Shown here in pieces: positions 34,254 to 43,518 of a DNA stretch of 64,000 nt. Both the position numbers and the translations under genes were made by a program. The stretch is from assembly GCA_029238935.1 (NCBI GenBank), contig JAQZBN010000006.1, positions 1-64,000 on the forward strand, given 5' to 3'. How positions within the stretch are numbered: the first letter of the stretch is position 1; every line of letters starts with the position of its first letter. Below the pieces are notes generated by a model that searched no databases, had not been told where the DNA came from, and saw only the letters and a program-made list of their open reading frames with translations. The DNA comes from Herbinix sp. GTDB taxonomy: Bacteria; Bacillota; Clostridia; Lachnospirales; Lachnospiraceae.

Positions 34254-34411
34254 GATGCAATGGGTTTTATAAGGACTAAAATTTACCGAATGCTGCTATA
34301 AAAGATGTAACATAAGCAATCTAAAATGCAGCTTACGCACATGACGATTGATTTCACAAATACAATTACGTATAATCTAGTTATTCCCAGAGATGAAAAG
34401 GAAGAGATAGA

Positions 34412-34870
34412 ATGAAAATTAACCAGTATAAGGATAAGAAGCTGATTGAAAATTATATAGATATCCATTACAAAGAGATGAATGCAGAAATCCAAGGGAT
34501 TCTAGAGTATTGTGAAACAATGCAAACCATCATTGGAAAACGTGATAATGAACAGAAAAAAATACTACCAAGTGAGATATACTATTGTGAAATTGTAGAT
34601 CGAAAATGCTATGCGTATTTGGATAAAGAGGTCTATCAGATTGATTTCACCATACAAAAATTACTTGACTTATGTTTGAATAAAGGATTCGTCCGCATCA
34701 GTAAAGCAATGGTGGTAAATGTATTTAAAATAGATCATTTGAAGACCGATCTTAATATGAGGGTACATATTTATATGGAGAATGGTGAAAAAGTGATTCT
34801 AAATCGTACTTATAAAAAAGAATTTTTTGATTATTTGAATCAAAAGGGGAGTGGCTATGAAACTAATTAA
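34412..34870 (+). CDS. LytTR-domain DNA-binding regulator
   Basis: A 152-residue stand-alone LytTR protein. The DNA-binding domain spans about 50-145: LPSEIYYCEIVDRKCYAYL, then FVRISKAMVVNVFKIDHL and GEKVILNRTYKKEF. There is no receiver domain. The N-terminal 45 residues are helical and acidic. It overlaps the next gene, a DUF3021 membrane protein, by 14 bases; such pairs are common in Firmicutes, where the membrane partner is thought to restrain the regulator. Confidence 0.88.
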   Translation: MKINQYKDKKLIENYIDIHYKEMNAEIQGILEYCETMQTIIGKRDNEQKKILPSEIYYCEIVDRKCYAYLDKEVYQIDFTIQKLLDLCLNKGFVRISKAMVVNVFKIDHLKTDLNMRVHIYMENGEKVILNRTYKKEFFDYLNQKGSGYETN

Positions 34871-35279
34871 TCGAAGTAATTTTATCTCAACGGTCTGTGT
34901 TGTTTATACGATCCTGTCTATATTTAAAGTAGTGGTGGAAACTATCCTAAATAGGAGAATGGACAGTAATCAAGAAAACTTTATTTGGATTATAGTTATC
35001 TCTCTCCTGTCCACTTTTGTTTTATCACTCCATTACTATCTGCAAAAGTATCCGGTTGGCTTTGTAATCATTGGTCAATACCTGGCATTATTAGCAATCA
35101 TAAGTCTATGTATTTGGATCGAAGGTCATTTCGTAGAATTGCATCCGAAGGCTTACAGCGATATGTTTTGGTCATTTACAATACCGTATATCGTTGGTGC
35201 AGCATATTATTATATTTCATTTTGGTTTAAAGTACAGAAAGCAAATAAAATTATCAAAAAATTAAAAAGAAAAAACTAA
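34857..35279 (+). CDS. DUF3021 membrane protein, partner of LytTR
   Basis: ATG 34857 lies 7 bases after AAAAGGGGA inside the regulator gene, giving 140 residues. Four hydrophobic helices are seen: VCVVYTILSIFKVVV, IWIIVISLLSTFVLSL, GFVIIGQYLALLAIISL and FWSFTIPYIVGAAYYY. The tail is strongly basic. The family has no defined biochemical activity. Overlap with LytTR suggests a two-part switch that senses the membrane. Confidence 0.8.
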   Translation: MKLINRSNFISTVCVVYTILSIFKVVVETILNRRMDSNQENFIWIIVISLLSTFVLSLHYYLQKYPVGFVIIGQYLALLAIISLCIWIEGHFVELHPKAYSDMFWSFTIPYIVGAAYYYISFWFKVQKANKIIKKLKRKN

Positions 35280-35357
35280 AAGAAAAAACTAAAAAAACTT
35301 AAGCTAAAAGAAAAGGGAGTTAAATTATTAATAACAATGAAAAGGGGAGTTACAAAT

Positions 35358-36029
35358 ATGAAAAAATTAAGTGCAAAAATAAAATTAGGGTTCGATTTTC
35401 TGGGACTGGCACTCTATGCCTTTGCTGGATTGGGTATTGAGGGGATTTATGTATACCTAATAGAACCTATGATCTATGGAGGTCCTATGGAGGAGTGGAC
35501 GGTTAGTCAAAGTATCCTCCATTGGATTATCACCTGCATTACATGGGGGGTGGTTGCTCTATTACTTGCCAAAATCTCAAAAAAGAAGTACAGCTTTGAT
35601 TTATTCGTAAAGAATAACAGTGAGATAAAAGTGTGGCAATGGCTTTGCACCCTTTTGTGTGTGATACTCATACTATTCATAATGTATCGTGATTGGAATG
35701 GGTTTAAACCTTATATCGAGTACCAAAGGTTAGGTTTACCAAAATTCATTTTTCAATACATCTACTATGCTTTTGAAACAATTCTCTTTATGTTAATCTT
35801 GATATTTGGCCAAAAAGCCTGTGAGGCGTGGTTTCAAAAAGAGAATATCCCATACGGTGGAATTATAGTTGTTGTTACCTGGGGGCTAGTGCACATCTTA
35901 ACGAAAGGGAGCCTCATGGTAGGAATATTATCGGCTACCGTCGGTTTTTCCTATGGTGTAGTATATTTATTGCTGAATAGAGACATTAAAAAGACGTATA
36001 TTGTATTATTTATCATGTTTGCAATCTAG
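35358..36029 (+). CDS. CPBP-like integral membrane protein
   Basis: ATG 35358 follows AAAGGGGAG and gives 223 residues with six or so helices. The C-terminal half recalls the CPBP (Abi) intramembrane protease fold: a glutamate helix (YAFETILFMLILIFGQKACEAWF), then VVVTWGLVHILTKG with the conserved histidine, then a final helix. The EExxxR motif is not intact, so protease activity is doubtful. It may be a target of the LytTR pair directly upstream, since the gap is only about 80 bases without a terminator. Exact role unknown. Confidence 0.6.
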   Translation: MKKLSAKIKLGFDFLGLALYAFAGLGIEGIYVYLIEPMIYGGPMEEWTVSQSILHWIITCITWGVVALLLAKISKKKYSFDLFVKNNSEIKVWQWLCTLLCVILILFIMYRDWNGFKPYIEYQRLGLPKFIFQYIYYAFETILFMLILIFGQKACEAWFQKENIPYGGIIVVVTWGLVHILTKGSLMVGILSATVGFSYGVVYLLLNRDIKKTYIVLFIMFAI

Positions 36030-36141
36030 GTTTGATTAGAACTTTAAGAAGAGCCTACTTAATGTGTACAATTCTTAATCGTATTAATTCGTTCGGTATG
36101 TAGAACCGTAAGTAAAGTAAAATAAACAAAATAAATACAGT

Positions 36142-36174
36142 AAAAGCTCGATCATTAAAGTGACCGAGCTTTTG
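36142..36174 (+). terminator. terminator after the CPBP-like gene
   Basis: AAAAGCTCG (36142-36150) pairs with CGAGCTTTT (36165-36173), with TCA/TGA continuing the stem. The flanking T- and A-rich sequence may also serve the converging MATE gene. Confidence 0.8.
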
Positions 36175-36232
36175 TTGTATTTACGAGTTCCTATTTTAAG
36201 AATAATTGCGGTCATATTGTTTGACGCTTCCT

Positions 36233-37648
36233 TTAATCAATGGTCTTCTTTAATAGCCATACATCGGAACGGTACCTAAGGTAGAAGATTACGGTTCTAA
36301 TGACCCATTCAATACCCATACAAATCCAAACGCCTTGAACGCCAAATCCTAAGGGGATTGAGACTACATAACCAAGTCCAACTCGAATAATCCACATAGT
36401 AACCAGTGAGACCGTCGAGGTGAATGTAGAATCACCGGCTGAACGAAGGATACTGGGCATGATATTTGACATAGCCCAGAAGAAAGGCATAGGGATGATA
36501 GCAGTAAATAATAATTTGTATATCATCGATAAGGTTTCTTCAGGCGCATTGTAAAGCCTTAATATCAATGGCATAAGAGGAAGGAGTAAAATGATAGAAA
36601 GTAATACGATAATTGTTCCTAAACCAATCATCCTTGAACCGTATCGTCTTGCAAGAACTTTGTCTCCGGCACCGGCACACTGACCGACAATTGTTGTTGC
36701 CAAGGTACCTACCGCAATACCAGCGGCATAAATGATGGAGAAGGCGGAGTTTGTGATTGCATTCGCAGCTACACTAATGGTGCCCAGCTGTACCATATAA
36801 GTTTGCACCAGCATACTTCCACCGTTAAAAAAGATTTGTTCCATTGCAAAAGGTATACCCAAGCGAAATACAGACTTTAGCATAGATCCATCAATCTTGA
36901 AGATATGTCTCGGATAAATTCGCATAATACTCTTTGGTTTCATTAAGAGCCATACTGCTATGGCACCGCCAATAAATCGGGCGATATTTAAGGACAATGT
37001 AGTACCAAAAATATCTAAATGCATTACATTTAAAAACAACATACTGGCAAATAAGTGGATTAGGTTAATGATTATGGTAAGCCGCAGACAGATTTTCGCC
37101 TCACCGATTCCCCGAAACACTGCAAAAGCACCCATGTAGAATGAGAGAAATACCTGTGAGATTGCAACACCAACCAAATACCCGCGAGCTTTCTCAATTA
37201 CAATGGGATTTGCTGCACGAAACATTACATTAACCATTGGACCGGCAAACGTAACAAGAATAATACAGGAGAGGATCGCAATGGTAGATGTCGCCAACAT
37301 AACCTGTCCCGACGCTGCTCGTATTTTCTCTTGATCACCGCGTCCCTTATATTGTGCCACAACGACGGTACCACCGACCGATATAGCACTAAATACAGAA
37401 AAGATCATCATATACAGTGGACTTACCAAACTGACAGCAGATACAGAATCCTGACTCGAGGAACTGATCATGGCTGTTGTTAGTAATCCAATAAAACATA
37501 TGAAAAATTGATCTAAAATTAGTGGAAGTAACATGGAAAAAATTTGACCATATGTAAAGAGCGTACTGCCGAATTGTCGTTCTAAAAATTGGTCTGCTCG
37601 TGATCCGGGCTTAATCAGTGAATATTTATGTATCATCTTTGTGCGCAT
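36233..37648 (-). CDS. MATE family efflux transporter
   Basis: The 471-residue protein has twelve predicted helices in two similar halves, the hallmark of MATE drug/cation antiporters. Typical segments are LPLILDQFFICFIGLLTTAMIS in helix 1, VGGTVVVAQYKGRGD and its counterpart VGTLATTIVGQCAGAGDK, and AFAVFRGIGEAK. AAGGAG stands 8 bases before the ATG. The N-terminal 30 residues are soluble. The substrate cannot be inferred. It faces the convergent CPBP-like gene and shares an intergenic hairpin with it. Confidence 0.9.
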   Translation of the reverse strand: MRTKMIHKYSLIKPGSRADQFLERQFGSTLFTYGQIFSMLLPLILDQFFICFIGLLTTAMISSSSQDSVSAVSLVSPLYMMIFSVFSAISVGGTVVVAQYKGRGDQEKIRAASGQVMLATSTIAILSCIILVTFAGPMVNVMFRAANPIVIEKARGYLVGVAISQVFLSFYMGAFAVFRGIGEAKICLRLTIIINLIHLFASMLFLNVMHLDIFGTTLSLNIARFIGGAIAVWLLMKPKSIMRIYPRHIFKIDGSMLKSVFRLGIPFAMEQIFFNGGSMLVQTYMVQLGTISVAANAITNSAFSIIYAAGIAVGTLATTIVGQCAGAGDKVLARRYGSRMIGLGTIIVLLSIILLLPLMPLILRLYNAPEETLSMIYKLLFTAIIPMPFFWAMSNIMPSILRSAGDSTFTSTVSLVTMWIIRVGLGYVVSIPLGFGVQGVWICMGIEWVIRTVIFYLRYRSDVWLLKKTID

Positions 37649-37805
37649 ACGAACTACTCCTTTTTGATATCATAAACACCATATTAATCACATCGAATCA
37701 CGAAAGCAAGTTTTATTTTGCTGTTTTTGTGTTAAATTTGTCTTTTAACAAAATGGAAAATAGAGGAACATTGCTATATAGAGAGACAAAATTCTTGTAT
37801 TGATC

Positions 37806-38537
37806 TTAGATCCATCCCCCATCCAATCCTATGATCTGACCGGTCAGATATTCATTTTTATGTGCTAAGTGATATACTAGATCTGCTACTTCTTCAGCCT
37901 TTCCGAGACGGCCTGCAGGGATATCTTCAATCAGCTGTAATAATTCATCATCCTGTAGAAAATGATTCATCTCTGTATCGATCGCACCACAGGCTACTGC
38001 ATTTACTTGAATATTACTGGGTGCCAGTTCTTTTGCCAGTGCTTTCGTGAAAGCATTCATGCCACCCTTAGAAGCAGAATATGCGACTTCACAGGATGCA
38101 CCAACGTTTCCCCAGACAGAGGATATATTAATGATTTTCCCGTATTTATGGCTCACCATATCGGGGATTGCCAAGTGGCAGCAATTAAATACTGAGGTGA
38201 GATTGGTAGTTATAAGGGTATTCCAATCGGAGGGAGTCATATCAGTGATTAACCCAAGATAAGATATACCAGCGTTATTGACAAGCACATCAACCGAACC
38301 ATATAATTTTTTAATCTGTGAAAATAATTCTCTGGCTGTTTCATAATGACCAATATCCCCTAGGAAAGCATGACAAGATACCTGATAGGATTCAATTTCT
38401 GCCTTGGTTTTAAGCAGCTGATCCTCATGATGAGCGCAATTGATAATCACATTGTAACCCTTCTTCGCAAACTTTACTGCGATTGCTTTTCCGATCCCTC
38501 TGGAGGAGCCTGTAACCAATACGGTTCGCTTATTCAT
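37806..38537 (-). CDS. short-chain dehydrogenase/reductase, FabG-like
   Basis: ATG 38537 (MNKRTVLVTGSSRGIGKAI) follows AAAGGATG by 8 bases; ATG 38546 would lie on the ribosome binding site. The 243-residue enzyme has the NADPH-binding TGSSRGIGKAI, NNAGIS, the catalytic Ser in ISSVWGNVG, and the YSASKGG pair Tyr/Lys. IDTEMN and GRLGKAEEVADLVYHLA follow, ending in GQIIGLDGGWI. It resembles YmfI/FabG 3-oxoacyl-ACP reductase-like proteins; without an adjacent fatty-acid operon its substrate is open. Confidence 0.9.
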   Translation of the reverse strand: MNKRTVLVTGSSRGIGKAIAVKFAKKGYNVIINCAHHEDQLLKTKAEIESYQVSCHAFLGDIGHYETARELFSQIKKLYGSVDVLVNNAGISYLGLITDMTPSDWNTLITTNLTSVFNCCHLAIPDMVSHKYGKIINISSVWGNVGASCEVAYSASKGGMNAFTKALAKELAPSNIQVNAVACGAIDTEMNHFLQDDELLQLIEDIPAGRLGKAEEVADLVYHLAHKNEYLTGQIIGLDGGWI

Positions 38538-38723
38538 AAAAATCATCCTTTCTTCGTCTAAGTAAATGATATTATCTATATTATAACCGATTTCTAACTA
38601 GTAGTACATAGATATGCCATGTCATAAAGAAAAGGATACCAAAGCCGGTATGCTAGGAAAAGACAATTTGTAAAATATTCAAATTTATGATAAAATAGAT
38701 AGGAATGCGGGGTGCAAAGTTTG

Positions 38724-39524
38724 ATGAATAAGGTACTGAAAATGTTCCTTTACAGTTTTTTTAAGTCGTTTCTCATATTATTTGTCATCATAGGAGTTGG
38801 AACAGTCAGCTACACTTTTGTCATAAAATTCTGGGGAATTGAAACTCCAAAGATAGCGGAAATTGAGGAAACAGATGAAGTGAAGCCAATCACAGTCCCA
38901 ACGATTGATGATATTTCTAAGAATTTAATCTTTTGTTATGATGATGAGACAAAGGAAATAAAGAAAATATTACTGGAAGTGTTTTGGTGTGCCGATCATA
39001 GGATAACCTATCTTACCATACCGATGAGAACTCAATTTACGATATCAAATTCCCTTTACCAGAAGTTAATTGTTACAGATCCGTCCATACCTCAGATCAT
39101 GAAGCTTTCTAGTATATCAAAATATTTTGATCAGGAGACCATATATGATTATGGCGTTTTGATTACAGAGGATATGTTGAAGGCAGATATTAGCTATTAT
39201 ACGGCAGTCCCCCTAAGTATGTATCAATCTATATTTGAATCTAGTGCCGAGGAGGATGAAGATCAGGAGCTAACTGTTGAGGTGTTTTCGGATGCATTTG
39301 AGGATTATCTAAAAAAGATAAAAACGGAGGAAGATTTAAAACACTATCTAACAAAGAGCTATCCATCGGTTATATCAAATCTGACGCTAAATCAAAAGAT
39401 GGACTATTTAGAAAGCTATTGCAGAACTTCGTTAAGTAACGTAACGTTCCAATTGATCGGGGGAAGGAATAAAAATAGTGGATATGAGATTGATGATACC
39501 GCTGTAAGAAAGCAAATGGAATAA
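38724..39524 (+). CDS. membrane-anchored protein, distantly LCP-like
   Basis: ATG 38724 lies 9 bases after GCGGGGTG. The 266 residues start with a basic N-terminus and one membrane helix (FLILFVIIGVGTVSYTFVI), so the rest is outside the cell. LLEVFWCADHRITYLTIPMRTQFTI echoes the LytR-CpsA-Psr core where cell-wall polymers are attached, but the arginine and aspartate residues normally needed are not convincingly present. An acidic stretch (SSAEEDEDQE) splits the domain. Assignment to the LCP group is tentative. Confidence 0.5.
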   Translation: MNKVLKMFLYSFFKSFLILFVIIGVGTVSYTFVIKFWGIETPKIAEIEETDEVKPITVPTIDDISKNLIFCYDDETKEIKKILLEVFWCADHRITYLTIPMRTQFTISNSLYQKLIVTDPSIPQIMKLSSISKYFDQETIYDYGVLITEDMLKADISYYTAVPLSMYQSIFESSAEEDEDQELTVEVFSDAFEDYLKKIKTEEDLKHYLTKSYPSVISNLTLNQKMDYLESYCRTSLSNVTFQLIGGRNKNSGYEIDDTAVRKQME

Positions 39525-39707
39525 TCGTTCCGGATCAGTAGCGGAGTTTGGTATTTATCCAAATATGTATATTTAATTCAGGAAAAGTAAACCATACTGA
39601 TGAATAATTTTGAGATAACAGATGATACGGATGAAAGTAGATGGGAAATAATGGATGACATCTGTAGAATAATCGAATAAATATAAAGGGAAAGGCATGG
39701 ATGGAAT

Positions 39708-40577
39708 ATGACAATCAGCAAGAAACATCCAATTCTTAGTAAATATATAGTAACAATCGTAGGTGCATTTCTAATGGCTCTTGCGGTAAACTTGGTATTT
39801 GAACCAATGGGAATGGTTACCGGAGGAATATCAGGTATGGCGATTGTTGTGAAGAAGCTAACGGAAGGGATTATACCAGGGGGTTTTCCGATCTGGTTAT
39901 TTAATGTTTTATGTAACGTACCTCTTTTTCTGCTCGCAGTGCTTTTGAAAGGAAAGAGGTATATTATATCAGCTATTGTAGGTACGATCAGCTATATTGC
40001 AGCATTATACTTTATACCTATTTACAATATTTCTCAAGAAGATGCATTGTTGGGAGCTATCTTTGGTGGTGTCATAGGTGGTATCGGAATTGGACTGGTT
40101 TTTTCCTCCTCTGCGTCCACAGGTGGAACTGATCTATTAGCGAGTTTAATTCAAAATTATCAAAGACATTATACAATTCCACAGATATTAACTGTGATTG
40201 ATGGTACTATTATTATTCTTGGTGCAGCAGTATTTGGTGTGGGAATGGCATTATATGCTATCATCGCAGTTTACATTACGGCAAAAGTATCGGATGGGAT
40301 ATTAGAAGGTCTGAAATTTGCTAAAATGGCGTATATTATTTCTGACGAGTATACAAAAATTGCAGATGCGGTACTAAAGTTAAATAGGGGTGTTACGGGG
40401 ATAAACGCTACTGGAATGTATTCCAACAGTGATAAAAAAATGTTGTTTTGTGTCGTTTCAAAAAAAGAGATCGTGAAAATTATTGAAATTTCGCAGAAGA
40501 TTGATCCGAAATGTTTCATAATAATTAGTGATGTCAGGGAGGTTATGGGAGAGGGTTTTATTGAATATAGACAGTAA
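39708..40577 (+). CDS. YitT family membrane protein
   Basis: The 289-residue protein has five to six helices in residues 10-195 (DUF161), with GMVTGGISGMAIVV and SSSASTGGTDLLA as conserved loops. A soluble C-terminal DUF2179 domain follows (about 205-289), with AYIISDEYTKIADAVL and GVTGINATGMYSNSDKKMLFCVVSKKE. The family is widespread in Firmicutes; no transport substrate is firmly established. GGGAAAGG is 12 bases before the ATG. Confidence 0.9.
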   Translation: MTISKKHPILSKYIVTIVGAFLMALAVNLVFEPMGMVTGGISGMAIVVKKLTEGIIPGGFPIWLFNVLCNVPLFLLAVLLKGKRYIISAIVGTISYIAALYFIPIYNISQEDALLGAIFGGVIGGIGIGLVFSSSASTGGTDLLASLIQNYQRHYTIPQILTVIDGTIIILGAAVFGVGMALYAIIAVYITAKVSDGILEGLKFAKMAYIISDEYTKIADAVLKLNRGVTGINATGMYSNSDKKMLFCVVSKKEIVKIIEISQKIDPKCFIIISDVREVMGEGFIEYRQ

Positions 40578-40765
40578 TTAATGAAATAGTATTCGGATTA
40601 TCGGTAAATCTACTTTATTTTACTTGGAATATACAAATTATACAAAAGCCCAAAACCTATTTTGTTAATTTGGGATATGGTGTAAATGTAGGAAATAGTG
40701 TATCATTACAAGTATAGTAGTAGTACAAGAATACATGAAATGTAGAAAAATTAGGAGGATAGAAA

Positions 40766-41881
40766 ATGGCAAGTTTATCTTTGAAGAATATTACCAAGCA
40801 GTATCCTAACGGAGTTATAGCAGTTAAAGACTTTAACCTGGAAGTAGCAGATAGAGAATTTATCATCTTCGTAGGTCCATCTGGATGTGGAAAATCAACA
40901 ACACTTCGTATGATCGCAGGTCTTGAAGAGATTTCCCAAGGAGAATTATGGATCGGTGACAAACTGGTAAATGACGTAGAGCCGAAGGATAGAGATATCG
41001 CGATGGTATTCCAAAACTATGCTTTGTATCCACACATGTCAGTTTATGATAATATGGCATTTGGTTTAAAATTAAGAAAAGTTCCTAAGGATCAAATTGA
41101 TAAATATGTTCATGAAGCAGCTAAGATTCTTGATATTGAGCATTTATTAGACCGTAAACCGAAGGCATTATCCGGTGGTCAGAGACAGCGTGTTGCGATG
41201 GGTCGTGCTATCGTACGTAATCCTAAGGTATTCCTTATGGATGAGCCTTTATCAAACCTTGATGCTAAATTGAGAGTACAGATGCGTATTGAGATTTCTA
41301 AGCTTCATCAGAGACTTCAAACAACAATCATCTATGTAACTCATGATCAGACAGAGGCTATGACACTTGGTACCAGAATCGTTGTTATGAAGGACGGTTT
41401 CATTCAACAGGTTGATACTCCTCAGAACTTATATGACAGACCAAAGAACTTATTCGTAGCAGGTTTCATGGGATCTCCTCAGATGAACTTTGTTGAAGCA
41501 ACTGTATTAAAGAAAGGTTCCGATGTTGTTGTAACATTCGGTAGCAATACACTGAAAGTTCCGGAAGCTAAAGCTAAGAAGCTTGTTGATGGCGGTTATG
41601 TTGATAAGAATGTTATCATTGGTATTCGTCCAGAGAATATTCATGATGATGAGATGTTTATCAGCAATTCTCCTGATAGTGTAATTGAAGCTACTGTAAG
41701 AGTATACGAATTACTCGGTGCTGAAGTATTCTTATATTTCACTGTAGATGAAACATATGATATTACAGCTCGTGTTAACCCTCGTACAACAGCAAGACCT
41801 GATGATACATTAAAGATTGCTTTTGATATGTCTAAACTCCATATCTTTGATAAAGAGACAGAACAGGTTATTACAAACTAG
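40766..41881 (+). CDS. msmK: sugar ABC transporter ATPase, MsmK/UgpC type
   Basis: Powers several carbohydrate ABC importers. The 371 residues show Walker [11 protein letters not shown]-loop [12 protein letters not shown], signature [13 protein letters not shown], Walker [17 protein letters not shown] and H-loop [10 protein letters not shown]. The C-terminal 130 residues form the TOBE/regulatory domain (IIGIRPENI). It stands alone, with its own terminator and no permease or binding-protein gene, which fits a shared ATPase serving importers encoded elsewhere. A strong AGGAGG precedes it. Its use of GTT, CGT and TTA codons resembles the ribosomal protein genes, suggesting high expression. Confidence 0.94.
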   Translation: MASLSLKNITKQYPNGVIAVKDFNLEVADREFIIFVGPSGCGKSTTLRMIAGLEEISQGELWIGDKLVNDVEPKDRDIAMVFQNYALYPHMSVYDNMAFGLKLRKVPKDQIDKYVHEAAKILDIEHLLDRKPKALSGGQRQRVAMGRAIVRNPKVFLMDEPLSNLDAKLRVQMRIEISKLHQRLQTTIIYVTHDQTEAMTLGTRIVVMKDGFIQQVDTPQNLYDRPKNLFVAGFMGSPQMNFVEATVLKKGSDVVVTFGSNTLKVPEAKAKKLVDGGYVDKNVIIGIRPENIHDDEMFISNSPDSVIEATVRVYELLGAEVFLYFTVDETYDITARVNPRTTARPDDTLKIAFDMSKLHIFDKETEQVITN

Positions 41882-41894
41882 TATAAAAAGTAAT

Positions 41895-41925
41895 AGGGAA
41901 CACTTAACAGTGTTCCCTTATTTTT
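41895..41925 (+). terminator. terminator after msmK
   Basis: AGGGAACACT (41895-41904) pairs perfectly with AGTGTTCCCT (41909-41918), loop of four, followed by TATTTTTAT. Confidence 0.92.
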
Positions 41926-42260
41926 ATATTCTACCCAAGAAAATTTTAGAAATGATTGTTAGCGTTATGTATAAGGTTTCCACGATAAATATATTAATAA
42001 ATATATTTCGTGTTATAAGTACATACAATAAATCATAAACTAGCTAAGTGATAGCATAGATGCATGCCTTAAGCAAATTGATATGGATTAAACCCTATAC
42101 AGTAGTGTGTTGTTCCTGTGTGCTAGGCATGATACAGGGCTTGGATATTGATTTAATGATTTTATATAAAATAGAATTAGTTTATTTTATAAACTATATA
42201 GAATTTTTAATTAGTTGATACAAATATACGAAAATATTCCAATTGTTAATAGAAAATTAG
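41926..42260 (+). other. gene-free region before the PucR-type gene
   Basis: About 335 AT-rich bases with no gene. TTATAAATATATTAATAAATATATTTCGTG-like runs give self-complementary words. A patch at 42087-42140 with higher GC (CCCTATACAGTAGTGTG and GATACAGGGC) shows imperfect pairing only. No riboswitch recognised. Confidence 0.45.
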
Positions 42261-42289
42261 TTTACTTTCTACGAAATGAGTGTTAAAAT
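42261..42289 (+). promoter_or_regulatory. sigma-A promoter of the PucR-type gene
   Basis: TTTACT (42261-42266), 17 bases, TAAAAT (42284-42289). The gene starts 64 bases further on. Confidence 0.5.
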
Positions 42290-42352
42290 AAGTTTTATAT
42301 TCATGAATTCAAAGGAAAAAAATAAATATAATATAGTAAAGGGAGTGAATAA

Positions 42353-43441
42353 ATGATATCCAATCAAATTCTTCAAAATACCATAGACGGTCTGAAAGGT
42401 ATCACACGAATTGATATTTGTGTTATGGATACGGAAGGAAAAGTTCTGGCTTCCACAATTGATAATCCGGAACAATATGAAAACGCAGTAATCGCTTTTG
42501 TAGATTCTCCTGCAGACAGTCAAGCAATTCAAGGGTATCAATTTTTTAAAGTATTTGATGAACATCAATTAGAATATGTAATTCTGGCGAAAGGTGACAG
42601 CGAGGATGTATTTATGATAGGAAAGATAGCATCCTTTCAGATACAGAACCTGTTAATTGCATACAAGGAAAGATATGATAAAGATAATTTTATCAAGAAC
42701 TTATTATTAGATAATTTGTTGTTGGTAGATATCTATAATCGTGCCAAGAAGCTCCATATTGATACGGAAGCTAAGAGAGTTGTATTTATAATTGAGACAA
42801 AGAACGAGAAAGATGCTAATGCACTGGAGACAGTTCGTAGTTTATTCTCCGGAAAGACAAAGGATTTTATCACTGCTGTTGATGAGAAGAACATTATTCT
42901 TGTCAAGGAAGTGAAGCAGAACGAGACTTATGAAGACTTAAGCAAAACGGCTAGAGTCATTCTGGATATGTTGAATACGGAAGCCATGACAAAAGTACAT
43001 GTCGCTTATGGTACGATTGTAAACGAGATAAAAGATGTCTCCAGATCTTATAAAGAGGCGAAGATGGCCCTGGATGTAGGTAAGATTTTCTATAGTGGCA
43101 GAAATGTTGTAGCTTACAATAACTTGGGAATAGGAAGACTGATTTATCAGTTACCGATGCCTTTGTGTAAGATGTTTATCAAAGAAATCTTTGATGGTAA
43201 ATCACCAGATGATTTTGATGAGGAGACATTGACAACAATCAACAAATTTTTCGAAAACAGTTTAAATGTTTCCGAGACCTCCAGACAACTATATATACAC
43301 AGAAATACTTTAGTATATCGACTAGATAAACTTCAAAAGAGTACGAACTTGGATCTGCGTGTTTTTGAAGATGCCATTACATTTAAGATAGCATTGATGG
43401 TTGTAAAATACATGAAGTATATGGAGCAGATGGATTATTAA
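42353..43441 (+). CDS. CdaR/PucR-type transcriptional regulator
   Basis: The 362-residue protein ends in the PucR C-terminal helix-turn-helix: FFENSLNVSETSRQLYIHRNTLVYRLDKLQ at about 303-332. The middle (about 130-285) is the degenerate GGDEF-like domain of this family (VAYGTIVNEIKDVSRSYKEAKMAL). The N-terminal 110 residues (ICVMDTEGKVLASTIDNPEQYE) look like a sugar-diacid recognition-type sensor. In E. coli, CdaR controls glucarate/galactarate use; the ligand here is unknown and there are no neighbouring catabolic genes. A terminator follows at once. Confidence 0.9.
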   Translation: MISNQILQNTIDGLKGITRIDICVMDTEGKVLASTIDNPEQYENAVIAFVDSPADSQAIQGYQFFKVFDEHQLEYVILAKGDSEDVFMIGKIASFQIQNLLIAYKERYDKDNFIKNLLLDNLLLVDIYNRAKKLHIDTEAKRVVFIIETKNEKDANALETVRSLFSGKTKDFITAVDEKNIILVKEVKQNETYEDLSKTARVILDMLNTEAMTKVHVAYGTIVNEIKDVSRSYKEAKMALDVGKIFYSGRNVVAYNNLGIGRLIYQLPMPLCKMFIKEIFDGKSPDDFDEETLTTINKFFENSLNVSETSRQLYIHRNTLVYRLDKLQKSTNLDLRVFEDAITFKIALMVVKYMKYMEQMDY

Positions 43442-43445
43442 ACAT

Positions 43446-43491
43446 AAGGCAACCGATTGGGTTGATGATAACCTGAAGGTTGCCTGTTTTT
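43446..43491 (+). terminator. terminator after the PucR-type gene
   Basis: AGGCAACC (43447-43454) pairs with GGTTGCCT (43478-43485), followed by GTTTTTC. An inner GGGTT/AACCT strengthens the stem. Confidence 0.88.
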
Positions 43492-43518
43492 CACCACGTA
43501 ACAGGTTAGGAGGACAAT

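Noticed and set aside
37862-38262. plus-strand frames over the SDR gene
   Set aside because: Shadows of the minus-strand reductase, which has complete motifs and a ribosome binding site.
42087-42140. riboswitch before the PucR-type gene
   Set aside because: A GC-richer patch with imperfect pairing, but no conserved riboswitch core could be recognised and the promoter lies downstream of it.
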